A DNA stretch of 64,000 bases. It comes from Stieleria magnilauensis. Its GTDB lineage: Bacteria; Planctomycetota; Planctomycetia; Pirellulales; Pirellulaceae. Made by a program: the position numbers and the translations under genes. How positions within the stretch are numbered: the first letter of the stretch is position 1; each line of letters starts with the position of its first letter. Under the pieces are notes generated by a model. That model was not told the DNA's origin, made no database searches, and saw only the letters and a list, made by a program, of their open reading frames with translations. Location: positions 8,496,233-8,560,232 of the forward strand of contig CP036432.1 of NCBI GenBank assembly GCA_007753675.1, read 5' to 3'. This document shows, piece by piece, positions 1-8,080 of this stretch.

Positions 1-300
1 ACTTTTCACACACAGCGTTCATCGGCGTCAGCACAAGATCTTGTCGACTTTGTCGCTGAATTGAAAATGGGAAGTTTCTACTCGAAAAGGATCAAGAAGT
101 TACTGTACGCGCGAAAGCCGTCGAGGTCGCTAGAAGACATCAAGGTCAACGAGTTGCGGACCCAATGGGAGGATGAACACCGCAGCGAATTGCTAAAGCA
201 CCTGACCCTCGTCACCGATCGGGTGTTTGACAATGTTGTGGAGCTCTTGCGATACCAAGGCTGGGAATGGAAACCGAAAGCGTACAACGAACCAAGGTAG
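1..300 (+). CDS. 3' end of an unrecognised gene (partial)
   Basis: The frame is open from the first base of the window to a TAG at 298-300, so this reads best as the C-terminal ~99 residues of a gene starting upstream. An internal ATG at 67 (Met-Gly-Ser) could instead start a short protein. The residues are charged and amphipathic, with Lys/Arg clusters (SKRIKKLLYARK) and a possible helical end (VVELLRYQGWEW). I recognise no family. It is the only plus-strand candidate beside the minus-strand element genes that follow, so it may lie outside that module. Coding status is moderately uncertain because the piece is short. Confidence 0.4.
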   Translation, partial: TFHTQRSSASAQDLVDFVAELKMGSFYSKRIKKLLYARKPSRSLEDIKVNELRTQWEDEHRSELLKHLTLVTDRVFDNVVELLRYQGWEWKPKAYNEPR

Positions 301-457
301 CTTCAGCCAGCGGCCATTTAAAAAACCGCGAGCAGCAAACGCCGCGTGCGGTCTATCGAATGCATGCTCCCGACGCCTCAGGTTGTTTTGGTCCGATCAA
401 TCAGGTCAATCCAATGGGAAAGACCATTGCGACGGGACTTTCAATTCGTTCCGCCCC

Positions 458-1204
458 TCAAACCTGAATTGGGGTCTCACAGACTTTCGTGAACCTTCTG
501 AGAACTAATTCACTTTCATCTCGCCCACCCTTGAAGGCGATAACATCAGACCGGCTTGCGGTTGCTTCGATCAGTAACGGTTGGCCATCTTTCCTGTATC
601 GGTTCAATGTAGGGAACTTTATGGCAATCTCTCGGTCTGTCGTCCAAGAAAGGCCGTTTTCATTTTGTCGGTAACACCCCCGGAAGACGCAGATGGGGAA
701 GTGAAGTGAATCAAGGATGGCCAATTCTTCATCGTTCATCATTTCTTTGACAGGGGAATCCCCTTTACCGAGCGGGGTTCTGCCTAGCAATTCATCCCGA
801 TACGTTCCGACGTTATCTATGCAGGGCCATTCTTCACCCAAGGCTTTCAGCCATTCGGATTCTTCCACCTTGCCCACTAAACAAAGCAATGCGGGCAAAC
901 GGCTATAGCTGTCACACATTCGAAGCAGGGCTTCTATACGCGAACACGGCTCTCGGGACGCATTGACTACTTGCATTTTTAAGGCTTCGCCGCCTGCATT
1001 CAATTTTGAACCGTCAAGCAAAGATTGCATCACTTCAGCAGCGAACGAACCATCGATAACTGGCCCCCTCGTATACGGCATCCCAGCCATATAGGGATTG
1101 AGAACGCCCGGCCAGTCGCCTCTGGCAACAATCTTAAGGAACTCAAACTCGCATCTTGAAATCTTGCTTGAAGCCGCACTCGGAGTATTCATAGGTTCTA
1201 CCAT
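458..1204 (-). CDS. ADP-ribosyltransferase-like protein (candidate)
   Basis: A 248-residue protein starting at ATG 1204 (a second ATG at 1192 is possible). The N-terminal ~165 residues are helical and unrecognised. The last ~80 residues carry an order of motifs seen in R-S-E type ADP-ribosyltransferase folds: an Arg strand (VFRG), then a Ser-Thr-Thr strand (GLSWTTDREIA), then a strand with an acidic pair (GRDESELVLRRF). In that superfamily the Arg and Ser help bind NAD and the Glu is catalytic; here this is inferred from motif order only. No signal peptide or membrane segment is visible. It is the last gene of the minus-strand element block, a usual cargo position. It could be a toxin-like cargo protein or an inactive relative; no adjacent antitoxin is obvious. 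Confidence 0.6.
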   Translation of the reverse strand: MVEPMNTPSAASSKISRCEFEFLKIVARGDWPGVLNPYMAGMPYTRGPVIDGSFAAEVMQSLLDGSKLNAGGEALKMQVVNASREPCSRIEALLRMCDSYSRLPALLCLVGKVEESEWLKALGEEWPCIDNVGTYRDELLGRTPLGKGDSPVKEMMNDEELAILDSLHFPICVFRGCYRQNENGLSWTTDREIAIKFPTLNRYRKDGQPLLIEATASRSDVIAFKGGRDESELVLRRFTKVCETPIQV

Positions 1205-1313
1205 TCGTCTGGACTATCGGGTGCCACCCGCAAATTGAATAAGCCCAGCGTGGCTACCGCTGAGTAAGTTAAATGGCCTAGCCGTAGATGGCCTGCTTGC
1301 TTTCGCGGTATGA

Positions 1314-1790
1314 TCACCGACCGTGCCGAACTTCCATGTACCGCGACAAGAAACGCTGCCGCGATTCGTCGCGACTCGCTCGTCCGACAGCCCGGTCTGA
1401 TCGCTTCACGTATTCGCAGATTTCGGTGGTCACGGATTCGTACAGATCCAAGTTGACTCCGAACCGGATCGAAACCGCCGTTCGCATCACGGTTGCGCTG
1501 CCAAGGAGCCCCAAGTAGACGCTAGCGGCGTCCTGAAGCAAACAGGCAATCTGGGTCTTGGTGTCGAGCCCGCATGCCTCAGCGGCCTCCGAGCAAGCTA
1601 CCGCGAAGTCGGCGGCGGTTGCGCCCTCGTCATCGCGTAGGCTCAATTCCGTTGCGATGTGGGCGATGTCGACGACAGGGTTCGCGGGGCTGCGCAGCGT
1701 GGTCTGGGTGCTAGAGGTCTTGAGTGTTGTTTGTGGTGTCACCAGGGGCTTCCATGTGGGAGTTTGATTTGCGTTTTCCGAAGTTGGCAA
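1314..1790 (-). CDS. Hypothetical protein of the integrated element
   Basis: A 158-residue open frame that would start at TTG 1790. The first ~40 residues are Thr/Pro/Ser-rich and low in complexity; from VVDIAHIATEL onward the sequence is helical, with a hydrophobic Ala/Cys-rich stretch (FAVACSEAAEACG, QIACLLQDAASVYLGLLG). I recognise no domain or catalytic motif. It sits 109 bases downstream of nothing coding on its 3' side and about 720 bases from the ATPase gene on its 5' side, on the same strand as the rest of the element. The start is uncertain, since no ATG is available in frame; an internal GTG near the helical part is an alternative. Confidence 0.5.
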   Translation of the reverse strand: MPTSENANQTPTWKPLVTPQTTLKTSSTQTTLRSPANPVVDIAHIATELSLRDDEGATAADFAVACSEAAEACGLDTKTQIACLLQDAASVYLGLLGSATVMRTAVSIRFGVNLDLYESVTTEICEYVKRSDRAVGRASRDESRQRFLSRYMEVRHGR

Positions 1791-2513
1791 AACGCGATGG
1801 GGCCGAACTATCCAGACCGATCGATCCGCGTCAACTCAAGTCGGTGGCTGATCAAGACTGCTTGGGACTAAGCCAGACACGGAGTCTGCAACGGCGATGA
1901 ACGTGCCCTACGTTGTGCGATTGCGGCTGCCGAGCGTCCGTTGTGCGACGGAAAGTATTTCCGACATTTCAGAGCCTTTTCAGCCACAGCGTTTGTTCTT
2001 TTCGGATTCGATCAGCTCGTTACTACGGGATAGCAACCCTCAGCAGAACCAGCAGCCATCGCTTCTACCCTGCTTTTCAGCTAGCTAGGGATTTTCTCCC
2101 CACTCGATTTGCACCGGCGATGGATCTCGGTACTTACAACCTTTAGGTGGTCGAACGCTTTACGCTAGTCCACCCACCACTGATTCCGGCCGGTTTCGGT
2201 CGGTACGCTCATGTCTGGCCTTTTCGCCTCACGCTCACTTGTCGACGTAACCGTTCGTTTTTCATTGTCCAGCGACTTTGCTATTTGCTTTGAGGTTTCG
2301 AAGATTGCCAAGTGTCAGATTGCGTTTTGCGATCACCGCTACCCAGAGCATCTGGTGGGCCAACAACGAACAAGCATCAATCAGCAGGCAACAGCCATCG
2401 TGATCGCCAATTATCCAGGCAGCAACTATTCCCAATCTCCGCCTAGCAGCAAGCAACATGCATACTGCTGCCTATAGGGATATAGGCAGCAGCATGTTGC
2501 CTGCTTGCCAGGA
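1791..2513. other. Intergenic stretch in the element, no convincing gene
   Basis: I see no convincing coding frame on either strand. The only clear structure is the long hairpin at 2453-2500, just beyond the stop of the ATPase gene. The rest has no terminator-like T-run, tandem array or recognisable RNA that I could identify. Confidence 0.5.
2453..2500. repeat. Long hairpin after the ATPase gene
   Basis: A perfect 12-bp inverted repeat (ctgctgcctata at 2465-2476 and its complement at 2481-2492) encloses a 4-base loop (ggga). The pairing resumes outside it, gcaacatg (2453-2460) against catgttgc (2493-2500), after a 4-base bulge on the left arm. It lies 13 bases beyond the stop of the minus-strand ATPase gene. 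There is no T-run on either side, so a simple intrinsic terminator is unlikely; a transcript-end stabiliser or replication-related palindrome are alternatives. Confidence 0.6.
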
Positions 2514-4247
2514 CTACGAGAGCCCGCAAGGTGTTGACTGGGGAAGAAAAAACAATGTCCGCAACCTGCCGTTGATCTCGGTTTCCTTGCTGCCGATCAC
2601 TCCCGAATCAAGTAGCTCAGCAAAGGCTGTCTTCTGGGTGTCGGTACGAACGCAGCCAATGGCAGATTTGGGCGAAGGGCAGCCAAGGTGGGATAGCTTC
2701 TCGATGATGCGATCCTTTGCCTCCTTTTTCTGCGAAGTCTTCCTTTCGTCTCTGCGGTATTCTGCTGCCTCTTTTCTCTGTTTATCAGAGAGCCGCTTTC
2801 GTGCGTCTGCCTCTTCGGTGGTCATTACCTCAGGTTTCCAGAACCTTCGAGCCGGATAGACGCCCTCACTGATGTCTACGGGCTTCACTAGCGAATGCCC
2901 GTCGTTCCCACCAATCGTCAGCCAAAGCTTGTGGTTCCCTTCATAGTCGTATTTTTCACGTCGTCCAACCATGATCCATTGACGCGCGAACGCAGCCCAT
3001 CCCGCCCAAGCAAGGTCCGTGAACGCCGCAGGCCGGTATGGGTCGCCTTTGAAGCTTTTCGACTTCGTGTGGTGTACGAGCAACAGGGTAACGCCAAGAT
3101 CGTTACAGGCATCGGCCAGCGGCTGAATGCGTTGCCCTTGTATCATCATGTTCTCGGCGTTCTCGCCCGAAACGCATAGATATAGCGGATCTACGATCAG
3201 CACCTGTGCGCCGGTGTTCTTGAGCGTCCTGCGAATATGGTCGACTCCGCTTTCGCTATCGACTTTGATCACTTTGTCGATGACGTGAAGCCTGCCTGCC
3301 AATGACTGGATGTTTCGGGATTCCTTAATCCTGCGAAACAAGTCGTTGATATTTTTCCCGCCTGACTCGCCAGAGATAAAAAGTACTCGTGTCGGCACCG
3401 GCGAAGGGAAGTGGCCAAGGAACTTTGTACCTGAAGCGAGGGACGCGGCAAGGTCTGCCGAAATCGATGTCTTTAGGCATTTCTCACCGCCACCGACGAA
3501 CCCCGGCTTTCCCTTTACGAGAACGCCGGGGATAAGCCAGTCGACCGGCTCCTCTTTGATCGCGAGACGTGTTTCGATGTCTTCAGGCATCGGCATCGAC
3601 TCGGAGGGGTCAAGGTCCGACACGATCCTCAAGGCCATTGAATTAAACTGCTCGGGCGTTGCGAGCAGGAAATCGTTCCAGACTGCACGGACACCGACAT
3701 CATTTAGTTTGCGTGCCGTGGTCTTGAAACGCTCTTGGTGCTGCTCAAGGGTATGTTCGCTGTTGCTGTGCCGTTCCAGGTTGGGGAGCAGCACAACTGA
3801 CGCTCCGTTTGCAATCTTTGCTACGTGTTCGACCAATTGGCCTGGCTTCTTTGTATCGAAAGCGAGCATGTTAGATGCAATTGCTTTGTAGCCGAATGAG
3901 TGGATCTTCGCTGCATCTTCCACCTTTCCCGTCACAAACCATACTTCGCCGGGGGACGGAAACTTGGGCGAGTCGCCATCGTGCGGGACGGCAATGGCAA
4001 CCTGGGACTGAGGGACTTGATCGCAGCGAGTCGATTGACAGTAGGGGGGTGTGATTCGCTCAAAGGTCTCAGAAAATGCGGGGATCGTTTCACGGTCTCC
4101 GTGTTGTGGTCGAAACGCTGCGGACATCGCAACGGACAGTTCCTGCTCATCAATGCGTTGGCGCTCGCACTCTTCTTTCTCCCGCATCATTCGGTCTGCC
4201 GTATCGGTGGGGATTTGTTTCTGGGCAATCATTGTGGGGCGATGCAT
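2514..4247 (-). CDS. RepA-like ATPase with degenerate TOPRIM-like segment
   Basis: A 577-residue protein starting at ATG 4247. Residues ~100-195 resemble a TOPRIM fold of primase-helicases (EVWFVTGKVEDAAKIHSFGY, later VVLLPN), but the usual acidic signatures are altered: TGK stands where EGE is expected and LPNLERH where a DxD-type motif is expected. Residues ~245-430 form a RecA-like AAA_25/RepA-type core: P-loop variant GGEKCLKTS (253-261), ESGG (293-296), Walker B VLIVDPLY (349-356) and VHHTKS (391-396). The C-terminal part is charged (KQRKEAAEYRRDERK). Such proteins act as replicative helicases or DNA-loading ATPases of plasmids and integrated elements; here the primase-like part looks inactive. 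It is flanked by small same-strand genes and an excisionase-like gene, which supports the mobile-element reading. Confidence 0.8.
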   Translation of the reverse strand: MHRPTMIAQKQIPTDTADRMMREKEECERQRIDEQELSVAMSAAFRPQHGDRETIPAFSETFERITPPYCQSTRCDQVPQSQVAIAVPHDGDSPKFPSPGEVWFVTGKVEDAAKIHSFGYKAIASNMLAFDTKKPGQLVEHVAKIANGASVVLLPNLERHSNSEHTLEQHQERFKTTARKLNDVGVRAVWNDFLLATPEQFNSMALRIVSDLDPSESMPMPEDIETRLAIKEEPVDWLIPGVLVKGKPGFVGGGEKCLKTSISADLAASLASGTKFLGHFPSPVPTRVLFISGESGGKNINDLFRRIKESRNIQSLAGRLHVIDKVIKVDSESGVDHIRRTLKNTGAQVLIVDPLYLCVSGENAENMMIQGQRIQPLADACNDLGVTLLLVHHTKSKSFKGDPYRPAAFTDLAWAGWAAFARQWIMVGRREKYDYEGNHKLWLTIGGNDGHSLVKPVDISEGVYPARRFWKPEVMTTEEADARKRLSDKQRKEAAEYRRDERKTSQKKEAKDRIIEKLSHLGCPSPKSAIGCVRTDTQKTAFAELLDSGVIGSKETEINGRLRTLFFLPQSTPCGLS

Positions 4248-4322
4248 TCTTCTAAAGGCATGAAAAGAGCCGCATCAAGCAGCATGCTTGACGCAGCAAC
4301 TGGGGCTTGATGTCTTTTGCTG

Positions 4323-4589
4323 CTAGGCGCAGCACGTCAAACGATCTTCGGGAATGAATTCACCGGCAATCAACCTGACGCCAGCGGGAGGTGAAATTCG
4401 CCCGTCTTTCATCAGGGATATTTGGCCATCAATCCAATCAGCGAGACTCGCGTACCCAACAGTCATTAAAGCCTCCGCCATAACCAGCCCGTCGTGGGCA
4501 AGCCTCGCGAGAATGTATGTCTCGAAATACTTTGCGGGCAGGTTGGCCCACTGAGAAACCGCGTCGAACGAATAGGTGTTTACAGTCAT
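4323..4589 (-). CDS. Small hypothetical protein of the element
   Basis: An 88-residue protein starting at ATG 4589, with a good ribosome-binding site (GAGG, five bases before the ATG). It has alternating hydrophobic and charged helices (ALMTVGYASLADWIDGQISL) and ends in Cys-Cys-Ala. No family is recognised. It lies 75 bases upstream of the ATPase gene on the same strand, consistent with a short operon for the element's replication functions. No signal peptide or membrane segment is evident. Confidence 0.6.
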   Translation of the reverse strand: MTVNTYSFDAVSQWANLPAKYFETYILARLAHDGLVMAEALMTVGYASLADWIDGQISLMKDGRISPPAGVRLIAGEFIPEDRLTCCA

Positions 4590-4679
4590 GAAAACCTCAG
4601 TCGGAAAATAGAGACAGATTCTGAGAATGCACCAAAGCCCGGCGCGATCGCAGCCAGGGCTTCACGTAAAACGAAGATT

Positions 4680-5333
4680 TCAGACCAACCGATATTGAAC
4701 CTTGTAGCCGGTCACTTGCTCGACTATCGATGGATCGCCATCGATGCGAACCTCTTTCCCGTCACTGCCGACGTAAAACGCTTCACGCCTCTTGATCGGC
4801 TTCGGCGTCGGTTTCAGCGAATCCCTGAGGCCGTCGATCTCTCTGGTCAGCACATTGACGCGAGCCCTTGCGATGTCGTGTAGGTCGCGATGATTTTGGA
4901 CCCTAGCCTCAGCAGCCCGCAGCTTGTGGTAATCTTCAATCGTGGCTCCGCCTCCTTTTTCCTGTAGCGCTGACTTCGCTTCTCGCATCTGTCGCACCAG
5001 CGTTGCATCGCGGTTGGTTTCATCGATCTCTGCACTATGCCGACGAACATTGTTCCATGCGTCCGCAAGCTCAGGCTCTCGCTCCGCGATTCTGTGTTTG
5101 ACTTGCTCACGTTTCAACTCTGCTTTGCACTCTGCTTCAAGCCGATCGTGATAACCAACCGGGTCGGATTGCTTCTCTACCCACGCAGTGATGTGGTCTT
5201 CATCGCAATCTTCGCCGCGAACGCACGCACGCATGGCGGTCAGGCAAAGCTCTTGCTCGTTTGCAGATTCGTCTTGCTTAGCGCGCTGGCTTTTCAGGAT
5301 TCGATCGCGGACGGATTTAAGGGCGTTTGTCAA
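4680..5333 (-). CDS. Coiled-coil hypothetical protein of the element
   Basis: A 217-residue protein whose frame opens at TTG 5333. It is rich in Glu, Arg, Lys and Ala and predicted by eye to be mostly helical, with heptad-like stretches between about residues 60 and 170 (RLEAECKAELKREQVKHRIA, VNVLTREIDGLRDSLK). The C-terminal ~35 residues look like a small beta unit (YVGSDGKEVRIDGDP). I recognise no family. It lies between the excisionase-like gene and the ATPase on the same strand. A structural or DNA-handling role is possible but not shown by any motif. Confidence 0.6.
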   Translation of the reverse strand: MTNALKSVRDRILKSQRAKQDESANEQELCLTAMRACVRGEDCDEDHITAWVEKQSDPVGYHDRLEAECKAELKREQVKHRIAEREPELADAWNNVRRHSAEIDETNRDATLVRQMREAKSALQEKGGGATIEDYHKLRAAEARVQNHRDLHDIARARVNVLTREIDGLRDSLKPTPKPIKRREAFYVGSDGKEVRIDGDPSIVEQVTGYKVQYRLV

Positions 5334-5379
5334 GTTGGGGTCCTGGGGTTGGGGTGGATGTTGGCAGATCGGGAAATTG

Positions 5380-5559
5380 TCACGCCGTTTTCACGGTCGA
5401 ATGATTCGCTTGGAATTCAGCAATCGCATCGGCTGGAATGCGAACGGTCGCGCCGATGCGAACCGCACGAAGCTTTCCGGCAGAAATCCACCGTTGAACA
5501 GTCCGCTCTGAAACAGCAAACGCTTCGACGACTTCGCCGATTTTGTAAAACTTGATCAT
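5380..5559 (-). CDS. Excisionase-like DNA-binding protein (MerR/HTH_17 type)
   Basis: A 59-residue protein starting at ATG 5559. Its core, FYKIGEVVEAFAVSERTVQR followed by WISAGKLRAVRIG, is the winged helix-turn-helix signature of the HTH_17/MerR-like excisionase family: helix, turn (VSERTVQRW) and wing with the typical G-K-L-x-A-x-R-x-G. These proteins bend DNA at attachment sites and control excision, or act as small regulators. I preferred this start over an ATG 114 bases upstream because the family begins just before the tyrosine-containing first helix. It is the first gene of the minus-strand block, which fits a regulatory or xis role. No integrase is in the window. Confidence 0.8.
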   Translation of the reverse strand: MIKFYKIGEVVEAFAVSERTVQRWISAGKLRAVRIGATVRIPADAIAEFQANHSTVKTA

Positions 5560-6104
5560 TGGTCCCATGCCGGGTTGGATCGAAGAAATTCGCAAGCACC
5601 GATTGCTGGCGCTAGTCCGCAGTGACGGTGCGGAGATCCGAGAAAACCACAATTGGCATGCTCTGTTACGCAAGTGACGTTGGCGTGACTGAGTGTCCCT
5701 TCATGACTGTCCTATGAATAATGCCGATGGGGGCTGACTCGTCAGGTTAACGTCGCCGCAAATCTATCCAGAATTCTTGGATTCACTGATCGGCGCACTT
5801 GGTGCCGCTATATGTCCAAGCCGTTGCAAATTTTTTGTCAACTTGTTTGTCACCACGCGAATTTTGTCAGCGTGAAATCGACGCAAACCGCGTTTTCACC
5901 AGGGTTTAAGCGATTAAAACCGTGCCAAAAAAATAGTGTCAAAGACGTTCGAATCGTGTCGCCCCGACTGTTGTAAAAGACTACTTTTTCTTATAGCCGA
6001 GACTGCTCTTTCAGTTACCGCTCGACGACAGCGTCAATTTCCACTTTCGTGTATTTGGCGTGTTTCGTGGTTCCCTCTTCTGCAATGTTCTCAGCGTTTT
6101 CCAA
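5560..6104. other. Element boundary region, no gene seen
   Basis: No convincing coding frame. The A+T content rises around 5,800-5,950, unlike the neighbours. At about 5,944-5,965 there is a T-arm-like motif (cgttcgaatcg) followed by cgccccga, resembling a tRNA 3' end without its 5' half. It could be an attachment-site remnant of the element to the left, but pairing is imperfect (one mismatch in five) and this is weak. Confidence 0.3.
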
Positions 6105-6568
6105 CGCCTGACATCCCGACTGCGATTGGTGCTAGCGAAGCACGCCCACTGGATTTCATTAGACCTCCGGTTCCTAGTATTCGCGTTTGATGCCAAGGTT
6201 CGATTGGTGCGCGGACGTACTTACTGGAGGGGCCTCACGCAAAGTCGCCAAGCCGCAAAGAGATGAGCCCGTCCCTTTGCGGCTTGGCGTCTTTGCGTGA
6301 TCCTTGTCTTACTTGGGGCGCGGTCGACCCGACCGAAGAAGGCAAACCGACGCCCGCTGATTGAAACACTGACAGCAGACGCCCGAAATGCCGCGCAGAC
6401 TAAGGCACTTCGAATTTCCCTCGGCGATTCCGATCGAGTACATTGGCCATTAGCGACGATGGCACGGGCTGTCGCGTGGTCGATCCGCGTGAGCCAAGTG
6501 GTGCACCGCAGTCGGCGAGTCGAGTTTGTCTTTGAGTTCAGGTCCAACGCGCCGACGCCGTGACCACC
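6105..6568. repeat. Long intergenic repeat, copy A
   Basis: A ~464-bp sequence that recurs at 8081-8543 with clear colinear similarity along its whole length. It has imperfect terminal inverted repeats (cccgactgcgattggtgc at 6116 against gtgcaccgcagtcggcga near 6501) and an internal hairpin at 6235-6300. No coding frame is shared between the copies. It has the look of a non-autonomous (MITE-like) element or a conserved intergenic cassette border. Confidence 0.75.
6235..6300. repeat. 26-bp-arm hairpin inside repeat copy A
   Basis: The left arm (6235-6260, beginning tcacgcaaag) and right arm (6275-6300, ending ctttgcgtga) are complementary at 25 of 26 positions around a 14-base loop. Both arms contain the core cgccaagccgcaaag. 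The same hairpin appears in copy B. Confidence 0.9.
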
Positions 6569-6637
6569 AGGACGCTATCACGAGAAGATGCACATTTCCT
6601 TCCTGAACATCACTTCATCTTACGTATTGAGAGTTTG

Positions 6638-6967
6638 ATGCTGAGTTTTGCTATCGCGTTGCTCTTAGATTTTGCGACTGGCTCGACAGCAAAAATGCTC
6701 GAAGCTGTCAATTCCTTTGAGACTCCTCCTCGAACATCTGCTGCGAAAAGAGTTCGTGTAACTGCGTTAACACTCCTATTGATTGGCGCTTGCTGCGGCG
6801 TCACTGCTGGTATTCTCTTCGATGTGAACAAGCCAGATCCAATTGACGATGTTTTTGGTTTTGCGGCGCTGACGTGTATGCTTTTGGGCGTGATATGCGG
6901 GTTTCGCTACCAGATTTGCAACAATTCAATCGATCAAGCGTTTAGGATGTTGGAAGTGCACCCATGA
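6638..6967 (+). CDS. Small three-helix membrane protein (hypothetical)
   Basis: A 109-residue frame from ATG 6638, preceded by GAGAG six to eight bases upstream; an in-frame GTG at 6560 inside repeat copy A would add 26 residues. Three hydrophobic stretches are visible: MLSFAIALLLDF at the start, ALTLLLIGACCGVTAGILF in the middle and VFGFAALTCMLLGVICGF near the end. No family is recognised. Its last codons (MLEVHP) and stop lie in a short module that recurs at 8840-8866, so the gene's 3' end is framed by repeat sequence. Expression is unproven and the coding call is moderate. Confidence 0.45.
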   Translation: MLSFAIALLLDFATGSTAKMLEAVNSFETPPRTSAAKRVRVTALTLLLIGACCGVTAGILFDVNKPDPIDDVFGFAALTCMLLGVICGFRYQICNNSIDQAFRMLEVHP

Positions 6968-6971
6968 GATC
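6945..6971. repeat. Short repeat module R, copy A
   Basis: The sequence ggatgttggaagtgcacc followed by nearly identical bases through tgagatc recurs at 8840-8866. It marks the 3' edge of the segment framed by the long repeat at 6105 and includes the stop codon of the membrane-protein frame. Confidence 0.65.
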
Positions 6972-7413
6972 AAGACGCCGTTGTCAGCGCATCGCTGATG
7001 AACTGCGTTCAAGAGAGTTCGAAAGCGGACGGTTCGGAGAAGGGGGGCGAGCGTAGTGGTCGCGGGGGCTGGAATTCGCTGCGACCCCGTCCGGGGTCGT
7101 GGAGTGGATTGGGGGCGTGTCCCGGAGGTGGCGCTGCGCTGCGCTGACCTCCGGCTACTCGCTGTGATCCCTCCGGGATGGAGACATTGCTTCGACGCGA
7201 GGGATGGATGTCGTCTCGATCGACCGACGGAGATGGAAGCAGAACTTGGGGGGGCGTTCACGCGACCCTACGATTTGCTGTGGCACGCGGCTGGCAGGAT
7301 CCGTTCTAATCGAGTCCCACCACCGGACCAAGAGAAGGGCGACAAAGTTCTGGCGCCGATCTATCCCCGCTCCTCCGCATGCGCGGATCGATCGCAATTC
7401 GTTATTGGATGCA
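6972..7413. other. Intergenic stretch with repeat module S
   Basis: No convincing gene. It contains module S (7069-7109, core ggaattcgctgcgacccc then ggtcgtggagtgga) that recurs around 9009-9190. A G-rich stretch (aaggggggcgagcg) and a small inverted repeat around gatccctccgggatgg follow. Confidence 0.5.
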
Positions 7414-8064
7414 ATGAATCACGATTTTGCCTACGTCGAGAAAGTGTTTTCGTCCACCGCGCCCAAAAGGAATTGTATAGCGGCTGCGAAACTCAGGAAC
7501 CTTGGCGGATCCGGCCGTCATCTGCTTCCGGTTGTGTTTCGGCTATGCCGTGAGATCGATCTCGATGGCGAACTCGATCAGGCCGAATTAGGTTTTTTGC
7601 TGTCAGCAGTCAGGTCCATCGGATGCGTCATCAATTCTATTGGGTTTGATCCAACGGATGACCTGCACGTGGAATTCGTCGACTGGACGATCTCACTGAC
7701 GCACTGCTCTAACAATGAAGTTCGGGCAATTAGCATTTGGACGCTGGGAGATTTGGGGATTCCTCCCCAATCGGTACATGAACGGCTTATCGATCTGGTA
7801 CGCTCGGATCGCTTCAGCAACGATCACGAACTGACGACGTGTCGCTCAATCGCTTTCCGAATGCTGGCGAGAGTTAGCCGGGAATCGGCTGCCAACTTCG
7901 TTAGCACCGAGGCTTGCAAAGAATACATTCAATCCATGGACTTGTGGCTGCATCGCAACGCCGAGCGACCAAACGGACACTATGATCGTGGACCGGAGCT
8001 AGAGGCTGAGATTGCCTGGCTACGTGTCATTCGTGCGATTCGTGGACAATCTCCTCTCCGCTGA
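7414..8064 (+). CDS. Helical-repeat (HEAT-like) hypothetical protein
   Basis: A 216-residue protein taken from ATG 7414 (MNHDFAYVEKV); the frame is open further upstream, but that part is Arg-rich, overlaps repeat-associated sequence and looks non-coding. The protein alternates amphipathic helices, for example VEFVDWTISLTHCSNNEVRA and AISIWTLGDLGI, in the style of HEAT or adaptin-like repeats. It has no signal peptide, membrane helix or catalytic motif. It lies between module S and long repeat copy B and is therefore framed like a cassette. A scaffolding role or an immunity-type protein would fit such a fold, but neither is shown. Confidence 0.6.
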   Translation: MNHDFAYVEKVFSSTAPKRNCIAAAKLRNLGGSGRHLLPVVFRLCREIDLDGELDQAELGFLLSAVRSIGCVINSIGFDPTDDLHVEFVDWTISLTHCSNNEVRAISIWTLGDLGIPPQSVHERLIDLVRSDRFSNDHELTTCRSIAFRMLARVSRESAANFVSTEACKEYIQSMDLWLHRNAERPNGHYDRGPELEAEIAWLRVIRAIRGQSPLR

Positions 8065-8080
8065 TTCCGTGAGTTCCCGA

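Noticed and set aside
7204..7413. Upstream extension of the helical-repeat protein
   Set aside because: Arg-rich, out of character with the rest, and close to module S; ATG 7414 is the better start.
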